64,000 nt of DNA from Bacillus sp. SA1-12. Its GTDB lineage: Bacteria; Bacillota; Bacilli; Bacillales; Bacillaceae. The stretch is taken from positions 83,360 to 147,359 of the forward strand of contig NZ_LATZ01000130.1 in NCBI RefSeq assembly GCF_000981385.1, given 5' to 3'. Positions 18,367 through 27,311 of the stretch are shown here, one piece after another. Position 1 is the stretch's first letter. Each line of letters starts with the position of its first letter. Both the position numbers and the translations under genes were made by a program. The notes under the pieces were generated by a model that worked only from the letters and a program-made list of their open reading frames with translations, was not told the DNA's origin and ran no database searches.

Positions 18367-20187
18367 TTAATGTATTAAGCTTTGAAAAGAAGGGATTAGC
18401 GATTCCGATATGGCGACATTCCCGCCTAGCAGATAAAAATGCTCTAATCCATTAATATTTCCAGAGACAATGGATGGGATGCTATCATTTTCAACTAGTA
18501 ATAAAGGTGCATTATACTTTGCAGCTAAAACAGAGCCTGTAAGAGCGTCTGCAAAGTTACGGCCATTCGTAAAGAAAATCTTACTTTGGTCTAGGGATAA
18601 GCCGTTTAAAATCTCAACAGCTGTACCAAAGCGATTTTTACCGCTTAGCCTTTGTGAATTGTCTAATTGATTCTCAATCACTGGACTAATCACACTTGTA
18701 CCGCCTACGATGATCGTTTCATCAACAGTTGAAAGAACTTGGCTCACACGGGCCGAAAGTTTCTCTGTATCTGTTAACAAAATTGGATAGCCGTGTCGAG
18801 CAGCATACGGTGCAGCCGCTAATGCATCAGGATAATCCCTTCCATAGGCAAGAATCGCTTTTTCAAAATTGCCGCCAAGCTCTTGGGCAATTTTAACTGA
18901 CGTTTCAAAACGATTGCTGCCGGAGATCCTTTTGACAGGCAGATTTAGTTCTGTCTTGATGGCATCCTCAACATCCTTGGTAATCGCAACTTCGCCGCCT
19001 AGTATAATGATGTTATTTGCTTGGAGACGTTTGATTTCTTCCTTTGTTGCAGTGGTTAACCTATTATTATGCGTTAAAAGAATCGGTGCATCATATTTAT
19101 AAGCCAACGGGCCGCCTGCAAGAGCATCAGGGAACATATCTCCTCTTGCTAAAATAACCGTGTCCGCATGATCCCAACCGGTCTTAGAGATTTGCACGGC
19201 TGTTTTATAGCGGTCAGCTCCAGAAATCCGCGAACCTATACGATTAATATATTTAGAAGCAACAAAGCCTTGTTGTCTGCCGATTTTTACAGGGACCCAA
19301 GCAAATCGATTTGCACGGTCGCTTACTTCATCATAAGCAAGTTGGCCTTGTACATTCATGATTGTATTCTTACTAATATTACGTACAACCGGACTTAAAA
19401 TATCCCCGTTGCCAGTTGTAGGTTTTTCTCGTAATTTTGTATCGAGCGTTGCTTCAATATAATCATTTGTTTGGAGATGGAATTCTTTAGAGACTGTTAA
19501 TGAATCTGTTAGATTGTATTGCTTTGTTTGAAATTTGATATTCTCACTAGAACCGCAAGTATATTGAAAGTCTTGCGCTTTAAATGGCAGCTGGTCAACC
19601 TTTGTTGATAACTCATAATCTTGCTCTAAGTTTGCATAGACACGCTCTTGGTATGCATTTGTATTTCTTGTAATCTCTGAATTTGTGCATTTTTGAAGAG
19701 GACTATTTACCGGCTTCGTTCCATTGTAAGCCATGATCGCAAAATACCAGCTTTCAAGCTTCTCTGGGGAATGGTTATTGATTTTTGGTAAATCTGTCCT
19801 GGAATAAAAGTTTTCCGCTAACCGTTTCATTCCTTCTTGAATGTTACCAATCGCATTATATTTTATTTTCTCCTCAAGAGCGGGATCATAGGTAGTCAAT
19901 TGCATAATGCCTATTCCGCCGTCAGTAGTTTCGATTGGCTCACCATCACTCTTGAATTGCTTCCACTCTCCATTTTCCTCAGTCGCTACTGCCTTAGCGA
20001 TTTCAGGCGGCACTCCATATTGTTCAGAAATGGTTGTAAGTAAACAATTCACCTGCTGGAATGTGGGATTTTTCCCTTTTACAGGTGTGTAACCACAAAG
20101 ACTTTCGGAAGCTGACGCTGTCTTTCCTTGAAAACTGATGACCGATAATAATGTGACGATCACGACAAATAATTTAAAGTTCAACAT
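18367..20187 (-). CDS. Secreted protein: lysozyme-like domain plus cell-wall-binding repeats 2
   Basis: This protein has 606 residues with a signal peptide cleaved near ASA (about residue 27). Residues 45-200 look like a transglycosylase/lysozyme-type domain (ISEQYGVPPEIAKAVATEENG, GGIGIMQLTTYDP, WYFAIMAYNGTKPV). Residues 240-315 resemble an SH3 segment. Residues 315-606 hold three CW_binding_2 repeats, opening RISGADRYKTAVQIS, RISGSNRFETSVKIA and RLSGKNRFGTAVEIL, each with an ILARGD/ILAYGRDYPDAL-like core. It probably cuts or remodels peptidoglycan while held on wall polymer. It forms a single-gene unit with GGGGGG before the ATG and a terminator after it. Confidence 0.88.
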   Translation of the reverse strand: MLNFKLFVVIVTLLSVISFQGKTASASESLCGYTPVKGKNPTFQQVNCLLTTISEQYGVPPEIAKAVATEENGEWKQFKSDGEPIETTDGGIGIMQLTTYDPALEEKIKYNAIGNIQEGMKRLAENFYSRTDLPKINNHSPEKLESWYFAIMAYNGTKPVNSPLQKCTNSEITRNTNAYQERVYANLEQDYELSTKVDQLPFKAQDFQYTCGSSENIKFQTKQYNLTDSLTVSKEFHLQTNDYIEATLDTKLREKPTTGNGDILSPVVRNISKNTIMNVQGQLAYDEVSDRANRFAWVPVKIGRQQGFVASKYINRIGSRISGADRYKTAVQISKTGWDHADTVILARGDMFPDALAGGPLAYKYDAPILLTHNNRLTTATKEEIKRLQANNIIILGGEVAITKDVEDAIKTELNLPVKRISGSNRFETSVKIAQELGGNFEKAILAYGRDYPDALAAAPYAARHGYPILLTDTEKLSARVSQVLSTVDETIIVGGTSVISPVIENQLDNSQRLSGKNRFGTAVEILNGLSLDQSKIFFTNGRNFADALTGSVLAAKYNAPLLLVENDSIPSIVSGNINGLEHFYLLGGNVAISESLIPSFQSLIH

Positions 20188-20374
20188 GTACCCCCCTAGA
20201 TTAATAGATTCCTACTCCTACTATAGCAAAATTTAACAAGAGGAATAAATAGTTTGCTTGAAAATATTGGCGAATTATGTTATTTTTTTCACCTGTCAAA
20301 ATACCTACAACAAAAGAATTTATTGCCATTTTAACTTTTAACTCAATTCCTCTTTTGTTTTAAGCATAAAAAAA

Positions 20375-20395
20375 GACGATGAATGTATCACCGTC
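20375..20395 (-). terminator. Terminator overlapping the stop of the SGNH-like gene
   Basis: GACGGTGA pairs with TCATCGTC apart from one mismatch; on the minus strand TTTTTTT follows directly. Confidence 0.7.
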
Positions 20396-21165
20396 TACTT
20401 AGCAATAAAGTATTCCTTTAAATAGTCCGCCCAGATTTTATTTCCGTTTTCATTGGCTTTATTATCTTCCGTTAAATATTCTTCCATCTTAACGTCCTCT
20501 AAATCCGGCCAATTCTCCCAATGATTTAAATAGATGATTTTGTTCTCTGCTGAGTAGTCCTGCAGTTGAGCTACTTCTTTTGGATAATACGTTGCAGAGT
20601 ATAATGGATTAGGAGGCTGGATCATCAAGGTCATATTCTGATTTGCCGCTTTCCAAGAGGCAATCATGGTTTGTATATTTTCTAACGTATTACTAATTCC
20701 TACAACACCGTTGTCCTTCAACATTGAAGGTTCAAACAAGAGAATATCAGGCTGCAGCTCGTTTACTTGCTCAAATGAATCATCGTTAACAAGATCTCGC
20801 GTCGTTTTGTCACCTGTCGAAAGAACCGTTACCGCAAATACATCTTCCCCGTATGCAGCTTGAAGCTCCTTGCTAAATGACTCTGACCATGCTCCTTTTT
20901 CACTGGATGTACCGTAGATAACAAGTTTTACCGGTTTTCCGGTATTTGCCGCCTCTGCGATTTTCTTTTGCAAATGCTCTGGTAAATTTTTAGAATATAA
21001 ATATGTATCATTACCTGTGTTAGACTCTTCTTCAGTTAATACAGCTGCACTGTTACTTTTTTCTTTCTCACCATGTGCAGATATTTTATTTTTCCAATGG
21101 ATATTGCCAAAAATAATCGCCGCCCCACAAACAATCAGTGTGACGATGACAAGAAGCTTTTTCAC
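20395..21165 (-). CDS. Membrane-anchored SGNH/GDSL-hydrolase-like protein
   Basis: From a GTG at 21165 (GGGGGATATCAAT before it) it has 256 residues; a TTG five codons upstream is possible but overlaps the ribosome site. One N-terminal helix (KKLLVIVTLIVCGAAIIFG) anchors or exports it. KLVIYGTSSEKGAWSESF takes the place of SGNH block I, but with GTS in place of the usual GDS. DILLFEPSMLKDNGV and LNHWENWPD follow the fold. Similar small proteins sit in Bacillus polysaccharide regions. An acyl-esterase role on surface polymer is possible, not shown. Confidence 0.75.
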   Translation of the reverse strand: MKKLLVIVTLIVCGAAIIFGNIHWKNKISAHGEKEKSNSAAVLTEEESNTGNDTYLYSKNLPEHLQKKIAEAANTGKPVKLVIYGTSSEKGAWSESFSKELQAAYGEDVFAVTVLSTGDKTTRDLVNDDSFEQVNELQPDILLFEPSMLKDNGVVGISNTLENIQTMIASWKAANQNMTLMIQPPNPLYSATYYPKEVAQLQDYSAENKIIYLNHWENWPDLEDVKMEEYLTEDNKANENGNKIWADYLKEYFIAK

Positions 21166-21354
21166 ATTGATATCCCCCAATTATCGACATTTTTCTATCT
21201 AAAATTATACATAAAAACTGCTAATCTACAAACTATTTCTAAGAAAAATCAGCCGACTGGCGAAGCACAATGAGAAATTGCTCTTATCCTTTATTCTTAA
21301 AATTGGCCACTACGTAGAATATTTTCTTAACGGCAAAAAGAAAATGGTTTCCAT

Positions 21355-21927
21355 TTAATGATAGGAAATCGTTTGTAAGTATTGGATCAAATTGACCTCT
21401 TCTTTATGCTTTTGCGAGCCTGTTTCTTGGCTGAGCCGTGCCAAACATTCATCGATTGTCATACACTTGCCGCTTTTTACAAGCTGAGACATCCTCTTTA
21501 TCGCAGTAGGTGTTACATAGTTCTGAGGGATGGATGACGCCGCAAGCTCCTGTAAAATTTCAAAGCGTTGCTGGTCAAGTTCATAAATTGAATTAGCCGT
21601 CTGAGATTGATGCCAAAGCTCTGAACGATTGGCCTGACCTTCTTGAAGCTTAACGGCAAAAATGATGTAAATGCTAATAGCAAGAATTGATTGGCCAAGG
21701 GCAATATACGGAATAAAGGCTTTGGCATTCTCGAAAAATAAACTGATTGCATAGGTGACAGCAATTATAATAAAGGTAATGCCTGCTGCATTAAGAAAAT
21801 GACGAATGAACGATATTGTTGGCACCTGCTGCTTATTCATAGACTGGTAGTCTTGATAGCTTTTCATCAATTTAGTCAGCTGATTGTCTATTTGCTGTAA
21901 ATGCATGGTTAACTCATAACCTACCAT
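21355..21927 (-). CDS. Membrane protein of unknown function
   Basis: This 190-residue protein has two hydrophobic helices (GITFIIIAVTYAISLFF and YIALGQSILAISIYIIFAV) between a charged N-terminal segment (LQQIDNQLTKLMKSYQDYQ, coiled-coil-like) and a soluble C-terminal part. AAGGAG precedes the ATG. It is divergent from the LCP gene. I do not recognise the family. Confidence 0.65.
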   Translation of the reverse strand: MVGYELTMHLQQIDNQLTKLMKSYQDYQSMNKQQVPTISFIRHFLNAAGITFIIIAVTYAISLFFENAKAFIPYIALGQSILAISIYIIFAVKLQEGQANRSELWHQSQTANSIYELDQQRFEILQELAASSIPQNYVTPTAIKRMSQLVKSGKCMTIDECLARLSQETGSQKHKEEVNLIQYLQTISYH

Positions 21928-22118
21928 TTGGAAAACTCCTTACAAACCTATTTTTTCTTTTATTATTATTTCGGTTTAATGAAAGAGAATGTTAAGGGAA
22001 GTAAGAAATTCTGATCGATAATTTTTTGGCAAGAAGTGAAACCTTTTTTATGGGCTAATCGTCTAATAAGCGAGTCTTAGCATGCTTATATCTCCAGAGC
22101 GGTATGTCTCTCGCATGA

Positions 22119-22155
22119 CTTGTCTATAAACCTCTGTCAGAGCTTTATAGACAAG
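22119..22155. other. Near-perfect 37-bp palindrome in the LCP upstream region
   Basis: CTTGTCTATAAA and TTTATAGACAAG pair over 12 bp. After one C/C mismatch CTCTG pairs with CAGAG across a single-base loop. No T-run follows on either strand, so it is not a plain terminator. It lies between the divergent membrane protein gene and the LCP gene, about 155 bp before the LCP start. Confidence 0.7.
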
Positions 22156-22309
22156 CGATCACCACCCTCCCATCTTAGCTTTAAAGGGAAGTTAAGATAG
22201 GATAATTGGAAACAATTTTTTACAAAAAAAGATTGTGATAATAGGAAGAGAGAACTATAATCTTTATAGCAGGGCGATTTACATTAAATTGAAAAAGGAT
22301 GAAATAGAT

Positions 22310-23263
22310 ATGAGGGAAACAAAAAAGAAGACGAAAAAGAAAAAGTTTCTATTTATTGCTCTTAGCATTATCGGTTTGCTTATCCTCGGTACTGGCGGAT
22401 ATGCATTTTATCTATATAAATCTGCTGCAGACACAGTCGCAAGCATTCATGAAGATCTAAACCGCGAAAAATCTGAAAAGCGTACGGAAGAAGTACAATT
22501 CACTGAGAAAGATCCCATTTCAATTTTATTAATGGGTGTTGATGAACGTAAAGGCGATCGCGGCCGCTCAGACTCTTTAATCTTAATGACAGTCAATCCA
22601 AATACAAACTCAACGCAAATGGTCAGCATTCCGCGTGACACTAGAACGGAAATTGTAGGCAAAGGAACACAGGATAAAATCAACCATGCTTACGCATTTG
22701 GCGGCACAGAAATGGCGATTAATACGGTTGAGAATTTCCTCGATATTCCAGTTGATTACTTTGTGAAAATCAACATGGAAAGCTTTAAAGATACAGTTGA
22801 TGCTGTTGGCGGTGTTGAAGTAAATAATACACTTGATTTTACGTATGAGGGATATCATTTCCAAAAAGGCAAGATTTCATTAGACGGTAAAAAGGCATTG
22901 GCTTACTCAAGAATGCGTTATGACGATCCACGCGGTGACTTCGGCCGTCAGGATCGCCAGCGTCAGGTAATTGAAGCAGTTATCAAAAAGGGTGCAAATG
23001 TTTCATCCATTACAAAATTCGGTGACATGTTCGGCGTTGTCCGTGACAATGTCACAACAAACCTGACATTTGACCAAATGTGGGATATCCAAGCGAACTA
23101 TAAAGCAGCAAGCCAAAACCTTGAGCAATTCCAAGTTAATGGCTCAGGTGATAAAATCGATGGAATTTATTATTACATCGTTCCAGAAGAAGAACGCACG
23201 GCTCTATCTAATCAGTTGAAAGAGCATCTGGAAATTTCCACAAATACGGCTAGTGCAGAGTAA
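22310..23263 (+). CDS. LytR-CpsA-Psr family wall-polymer ligase
   Basis: LCP enzymes move undecaprenyl-linked teichoic acid or capsule onto peptidoglycan outside the membrane. The 317 residues start at the ATG at 22310 (AAAAGGATGAAATAGAT before it); the longer frame from 22235 lacks a ribosome site. A lysine-rich cytoplasmic tail and one helix (FLFIALSIIGLLILGTGGYAFYLY) lead to the LCP domain. Its motifs are LLMGVDERKGDRGRSDSLILMTVNP, SIPRDTRTEI, INHAYAFGG, YSRMRYDDPRGDFGRQDRQRQV, with the conserved Asp and Arg residues for pyrophosphate binding all present. It suits the TagGH export genes upstream. Confidence 0.94.
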   Translation: MRETKKKTKKKKFLFIALSIIGLLILGTGGYAFYLYKSAADTVASIHEDLNREKSEKRTEEVQFTEKDPISILLMGVDERKGDRGRSDSLILMTVNPNTNSTQMVSIPRDTRTEIVGKGTQDKINHAYAFGGTEMAINTVENFLDIPVDYFVKINMESFKDTVDAVGGVEVNNTLDFTYEGYHFQKGKISLDGKKALAYSRMRYDDPRGDFGRQDRQRQVIEAVIKKGANVSSITKFGDMFGVVRDNVTTNLTFDQMWDIQANYKAASQNLEQFQVNGSGDKIDGIYYYIVPEEERTALSNQLKEHLEISTNTASAE

Positions 23264-23323
23264 GCTAAAAAGGTTCGTAACTTGTTCGGCTTAAAATCTT
23301 AAAATAAAAATAATTACGTATTA

Positions 23324-23358
23324 ACAGCCCAATTAGCTTGCTATTGGGCTGTTTTTTT
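23324..23358 (+). terminator. Terminator of the LCP gene
   Basis: ACAGCCCAAT pairs with ATTGGGCTGT across a 9-nt loop and is followed by TTTTTTT. Confidence 0.9.
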
Positions 23359-23479
23359 ATCGTTTTTGTGTCTTATGGTTATGGTGGAGTTTATTTATGA
23401 AATTCGTTGAGTGGAATGGTCTTTACTGGGGATTTTAACGAGGAATATTTCCATGGATTAGACGGGGGATGTCCTGTAG

Positions 23480-23850
23480 ATGGGGCTATTGGACATTTCC
23501 CTTCTTCTCTTCAGGCGTATTGCCCTTTTCATCCTTCCTATTGGACACATTCCTCTCCTTCCTTCCAGGCAATATTGTCCTTTTCATGCTTCCTACTGGA
23601 CACTTCCCTCCCTCTTTCAGGGCGTATTGTCCTTTTCATGCTTCCTATTGGACACTTCCCTCCCTCTTTCCATTCGTATTGTCCTTTTCATGCTTCCTAT
23701 TGGACATTCCTCTCCTTCTCTGCAGGCGTACTGCCCTTTACAAGCTTCCTACTGAACATTTCTCCCCTTATCTCCATTCGTATTGTCCTTTTCATGCTTC
23801 CTATTCGACATTTCATCCTGTTCTACCGAGGATATGTCCTTCATTAAGGT
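23480..23850. repeat. Tandem array, 52-bp period, about 7 units
   Basis: The block CTATTGGACA or a variant starts at 23486, 23538, 23593, 23645, 23697, 23749 and 23801, a 52-bp step with one 55-bp exception. Read on the minus strand each unit has TGTCC, ATAGGAAGC, then AAGGACA. The open frames across it are long only because the repeat is low in stops, and no ribosome site starts them, so I do not call a gene. The 830-bp gap from 23264 to 24093 holds the LCP terminator, this array and the promoter of the next gene. Confidence 0.9.
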
Positions 23851-24093
23851 TTTCATAATTTTTTCAAAGATCCTATCCAAAATTCACAGTTAATCTATTC
23901 AAAGCCGAATCAGTTCTCGTTTACGCTGAATGTCCAGGATTTCGTAAAAATCGGCTGCATTTTTAAATAAGAAAGAAATAATCTATAGGATTAGGGACAT
24001 ATACTAAAGGGAAAGGCTATGATATAGTTATTCAGAATAAAACGAGCAGAACGTCATATCCTTAAGGGATGATTGATTTAGGGAGGGATTAAG

Positions 24094-24351
24094 GTGGAAT
24101 TTTCTTTTGGCTTTATTGTCTCGATTGCCATTGCGATCTACTTAGCCATTGATGCACCGAAGCATAACAAAAATCCATGGCTCTGGGGAATTTTGGGGTT
24201 CATCTTTGGACCAATTGTTCTCGGTATTTATTTAATTCGTACAGGCCGCAAAGTTGCTGGATGGATTATCTTTGTCATCTCCGTTTTACTTATCATACTA
24301 TTTATTATTTTATTTGGAATAGGTATGTTCTTTTTATTTAATAGCATGTAA
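24094..24351 (+). CDS. Small two-helix membrane protein
   Basis: This 85-residue protein starts at a GTG with GGGAGGGATTAAG before it. Two helices (FSFGFIVSIAIAIYLAI and the pair WLWGILGFIFGPIVLGIYLI / VAGWIIFVISVLLIILFIILFG) make up nearly the whole chain. The PKHNKNPWLWGILGFIFGPI stretch resembles small Bacillus membrane proteins of unknown role. It is followed by a strong bidirectional terminator. Confidence 0.75.
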   Translation: MEFSFGFIVSIAIAIYLAIDAPKHNKNPWLWGILGFIFGPIVLGIYLIRTGRKVAGWIIFVISVLLIILFIILFGIGMFFLFNSM

Positions 24352-24366
24352 GACAGACTATAGAAC

Positions 24367-24408
24367 AAAAAATCCTGCACTTCTTATAAGCGAAGTGCAG
24401 GATTTTTT
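24367..24408. terminator. Bidirectional terminator between convergent genes
   Basis: AAAAAATCCTGCACTTC and GAAGTGCAGGATTTTTT pair over 17 bp around an 8-nt loop, serving the plus gene ending at 24351 and the minus gene ending at 24435. Confidence 0.92.
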
Positions 24409-24434
24409 GTGTTGGGAACTTTCCCCATTCTCCT

Positions 24435-24896
24435 TTATTCAAATTGCCAGGCAATCTTCCATTCTTCCTTGTCTTTAACAACAAACACATTCTGAATAAC
24501 CTTAAACTTCCCAAACTTACTTTTAAACGTTTGCTGTACCTCCACCCGGCAGACAGTGGAGAAGCCTTTGCCGCCCTTCTCCATTTTCCAGCCTTTAACC
24601 TCTTCTTCCTCACCAAGTTCAAACGCAAAGGTGGATACACCGTAATGGCTCATATAAATATGTGAACGCTCTGTCACATATGCATTTTTTGGGAAGCGTT
24701 CCTGCATAACTGGATGAAACAGCTCCCACGCGCTGCCAAAATCACCTTCCTGCTCGAACTGATAAAAAGCATGAACGGCATCAGTTGGATCTTCCCCGCC
24801 GAGCCCAAATAACATCCTAATCATGACGATGATAAACAACAAAATCGCGATCCCTATCATAACCATCGAAAACTTATTAAAAGATCGTCTCCTCAT
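24435..24896 (-). CDS. Membrane-anchored protein of unknown function
   Basis: This protein has 153 residues with one N-terminal helix (MVMIGIAILLFIIVMIRMLFGL). The extracellular part starts GGEDPTDAVHAFYQFEQEGDFGSAWELFHP, which looks like the opening of an NTF2-like fold found in anchored Bacillus proteins. GAGGTGAGAC precedes the ATG. No catalytic motif is seen. Confidence 0.7.
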   Translation of the reverse strand: MRRRSFNKFSMVMIGIAILLFIIVMIRMLFGLGGEDPTDAVHAFYQFEQEGDFGSAWELFHPVMQERFPKNAYVTERSHIYMSHYGVSTFAFELGEEEEVKGWKMEKGGKGFSTVCRVEVQQTFKSKFGKFKVIQNVFVVKDKEEWKIAWQFE

Positions 24897-25064
24897 GTCT
24901 CACCTCGCTGCCTGTCTACTATTATGTATGTATGGATGTGGACGAATATTCATTTTGGTATGGACAATGCGAATGGGAATGTCCCGAAAATTGTAAAATA
25001 TTCCTCGTATGTCGATAATATTCAATTGTGGAGACTGTCCGCCAATTGGTATAATAAAGGTTCA

Positions 25065-25526
25065 ATGTTCAAAATCGTTTATGAGGTGAGTGAGAATTTA
25101 GTGGGAGAGGGTATTAAGTTTATTGTTGAGGTTGTGAATACTATTCACGATCTGTTGATTCTCATTATAAATGATGTTCTTGGGCTGCAAATGACAGATA
25201 AAGACATGCATTTTTGGATCATGGGGGCTATCGGGATTGCGGCATTTGCTTGTGTGTATGTGATAACAAAGTGGTTGTCACAGCTTCCGTTTGGGATCCA
25301 TTTGATCGCCTTTTTCTATACATTAACCTTTATGTTTGTCCTTGTATTTGCCATCGAAATTCAGCAGGCGATCACAAATCGCGGCAATATGGAGTTTATT
25401 GATGCAGTTATCGGCCTCTGGGGTTTTATCGCGATATTTTTCGTGTATGTTTTAATAGCTGCGATGTTTTACTTAATTAAATTCATCTTTAGAAAAATAA
25501 CGAAAAAAGATGATGTGGATATATAG
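25065..25526 (+). CDS. Membrane protein of unknown function
   Basis: This protein has 153 residues from the ATG at 25065 (AATAAAGGTTCA before it). The frame runs back to 24924, but the extra 47 residues are unlike a protein start and have no ribosome site. Three or four helices are seen: FWIMGAIGIAAFACVYVI, FGIHLIAFFYTLTFMFVLVFA and LWGFIAIFFVYVLIAAMFYLI, with a lysine-rich tail. The family is not recognised. Confidence 0.65.
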   Translation: MFKIVYEVSENLVGEGIKFIVEVVNTIHDLLILIINDVLGLQMTDKDMHFWIMGAIGIAAFACVYVITKWLSQLPFGIHLIAFFYTLTFMFVLVFAIEIQQAITNRGNMEFIDAVIGLWGFIAIFFVYVLIAAMFYLIKFIFRKITKKDDVDI

Positions 25527-25632
25527 AAAAGCGGAAGTGCCTTGCTCAGACTAGGGCAAATATGACGCTAATGAATAGAAGGTGTACTTTACCTTCCATT
25601 CATTAGGGGCTAGGCGCTGGAGCTTGACACCG
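25527..25632 (+). repeat. Bacillus intergenic repeat (GAAAAGCGGAAG ... GGCGCTGGAGC type)
   Basis: AGAAAAGCGGAAGTGCCTTG at one end and GGGGCTAGGCGCTGGAGCTTG at the other form long, loosely matching arms. ATGAATAGAAGGT and ACCTTCCATTCAT pair at the centre. This is the layout of a common Bacillus intergenic element known to me from other genomes. Confidence 0.7.
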
Positions 25633-25651
25633 AAATTTCATTAAAATAAAA

Positions 25652-25689
25652 AAGAAGTAACGCCTTCCAACCAAAGCGCGTTACTTCTT
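25652..25689 (-). terminator. Terminator of the histidinol phosphatase gene
   Basis: AAGAAGTAACGC and GCGTTACTTCTT pair perfectly over 12 bp with a 14-nt loop. On the minus strand TTTTATTTT follows. Confidence 0.9.
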
Positions 25690-25699
25690 TTTGCATCCT

Positions 25700-26509
25700 T
25701 TAAAGTGCCGTCATAATCCGCTTCTTCTCAACAAAATAAGCCCATTCCTTGAAGCCGATTTCCTTCAGCCGTTTTTTCACCAGGTCAAATTCATCGCCAA
25801 TCCGTTCAGGTTTATGAGAATCTGAGCCAAAGGTGACCTTTACATTATAAAAGAGCGCCCGTTCTAACATGTCGTCTGATGGGTACCAGCCTCCGCAATC
25901 CTTTGTTTTTCCGGATGTATTGATTTCAATGGCAATGTCCTCTTCACCAATCACTTTTAGTGTTTCTTCCACGGATCCTGTTTCGATGTCTGAAAATGCC
26001 GGGTAAAAACCTTTCATTGCATCAATATGGCCGAGAATTTGAAAAGCGCCGCTTCTTGCTGATTGCTGAATTAGATCATAATACTCTTCCTTCACTCTTA
26101 CTTGTTCTTGAGTGGTCAGTCCTTCCCAGCGTCCTTTTTTAAAAATATTCAGATCCTGTACATAGTGCACAGAGCCAATGATGTAATCAAACGGATGGAG
26201 AAGGTATTGGTCACGGTAGATCGAAATATAATCCGGGTAAAAGTCGCTTTCCATTCCCAATAAAACATGGATTTTATCTTTGTATTTTTCCTTTAAACGC
26301 AGGACTTCTTCAATATACGGAACAAATTCACTTTTCGCCATGGCGATCGTTGGATACAGTTGGTCTTCTTCACTGTAAAAATAAGGTGAATGATCTGATA
26401 TCCCAATATAATCGAGTCCGTATTCAATAGCTTGCTTGACATAGTCTTCAATAGTACCGACGGCATGTCCACAGAGTTCATTATGTGTGTGAAGATCAAA
26501 TTTGACCAT
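25700..26509 (-). CDS. hisJ: Histidinol-phosphatase, PHP family
   Basis: This enzyme cuts phosphate from L-histidinol phosphate in histidine synthesis, with a trinuclear metal site. The 269 residues match B. subtilis HisJ. Metal-binding motifs seen are FDLHTHNELCGH (residues 4-15), GISDHSPY, GMESDFYP, GSVHYV, ILGHIDA, IEINTSG and TFGSDSHKPE. GGAGGCTTACAT precedes the ATG. No other his gene lies nearby, as is usual for the PHP-type enzyme in bacilli. Confidence 0.93.
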   Translation of the reverse strand: MVKFDLHTHNELCGHAVGTIEDYVKQAIEYGLDYIGISDHSPYFYSEEDQLYPTIAMAKSEFVPYIEEVLRLKEKYKDKIHVLLGMESDFYPDYISIYRDQYLLHPFDYIIGSVHYVQDLNIFKKGRWEGLTTQEQVRVKEEYYDLIQQSARSGAFQILGHIDAMKGFYPAFSDIETGSVEETLKVIGEEDIAIEINTSGKTKDCGGWYPSDDMLERALFYNVKVTFGSDSHKPERIGDEFDLVKKRLKEIGFKEWAYFVEKKRIMTAL

Positions 26510-26683
26510 ATGTAAGCCTCCTACTAAAATTAACCAATTTATCTACCTTCATCATAGCTTAGAATTTTGTTTTTTTCCATAAAGAAAACTTGCCGACTGA
26601 AGAACCTGATTGGTGTAAAGTGATGAGTAGTAACACTTTTACTTTATACGTAAATTTTGCCGCTGCTTCTTAAAGTGAAAAAA

Positions 26684-26712
26684 GAGCCCCCACTATTTTA
26701 CGCGCGGGGGCT
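26684..26712 (-). terminator. Terminator of the first PepSY gene
   Basis: AGCCCCC and GGGGGCT arms with a loop of about 15 nt; on the minus strand CTTTTTTC follows. Confidence 0.85.
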
Positions 26713-26732
26713 TCATTTATACCTCTATTTGA

Positions 26733-27311
26733 TTAATCATCATCACCGTCGTCATCATTATCGTCATCGTGATCATCCATTTCAAGCTCTGTTACTTTTT
26801 TTGTTTCAGCATCAATGGTGATTTCCGCTTTGCCATCCTTCGTCTTTAACTCCAAATCATATTCATATCTTTCATCATCTTCATCTAATGAGATTTCCAC
26901 AACCTCACCAGTCACTTGCTTTTTCGCAATCTCAATGGCTTCTTCTTCAGTTATAATGGATTGATTTGCTGGAGCTGCTTGCAGGTTTCGATCGTCATCA
27001 TCATCGTCATCCCAGTTTTCATCAACTTTTAGAATTTCTGCTGTATATGCATCAACATCAATATCATAATCCTTTTGGTCCTTATCAATATCTACCTCAT
27101 AATAGGTTTTCGAAAAATTCTTTTCTAATTCAATACTTTCGACTGTTCCTTCTACCTTTGACAATGCAACTTCCTTCGCTTTTTCAATGCCGATCAGTTC
27201 CTTTGCTTGTGAAGCTTTTTGACTGTCCTCTTTCGCATATCCATGATTAATTGCAAGTGTACCGCCTAATACAACGGCTGCTGCCAATGTCATTGTCACG
27301 ATTTTTTTCAT
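26733..27311 (-). CDS. Secreted PepSY-domain protein
   Basis: This protein has 192 residues with a signal peptide (IVTMTLAAAVVLGGTLAINHGYA). Two PepSY domains open LIGIEKAKEVALSKVEGTVESIEL and IITEEEAIEIAKKQVTGEVVEISL, each followed by a YEVDI/YDLEL strand pair and KV or ILKVD. The tail is an Asp-rich run, a likely cation-binding or wall-facing segment. It follows the other PepSY gene and the kinase in the same direction, as YkoI/YkoJ follow YkoGH in B. subtilis, so it is probably a target or modulator of that system. Confidence 0.88.
   Translation of the reverse strand: MKKIVTMTLAAAVVLGGTLAINHGYAKEDSQKASQAKELIGIEKAKEVALSKVEGTVESIELEKNFSKTYYEVDIDKDQKDYDIDVDAYTAEILKVDENWDDDDDDDRNLQAAPANQSIITEEEAIEIAKKQVTGEVVEISLDEDDERYEYDLELKTKDGKAEITIDAETKKVTELEMDDHDDDNDDDGDDD

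Noticed and set aside
23407..23858. Three overlapping open frames on the plus strand
   Set aside because: They exist because the 52-bp repeat lacks stops; no ribosome site, no family, and all three frames are open at once.
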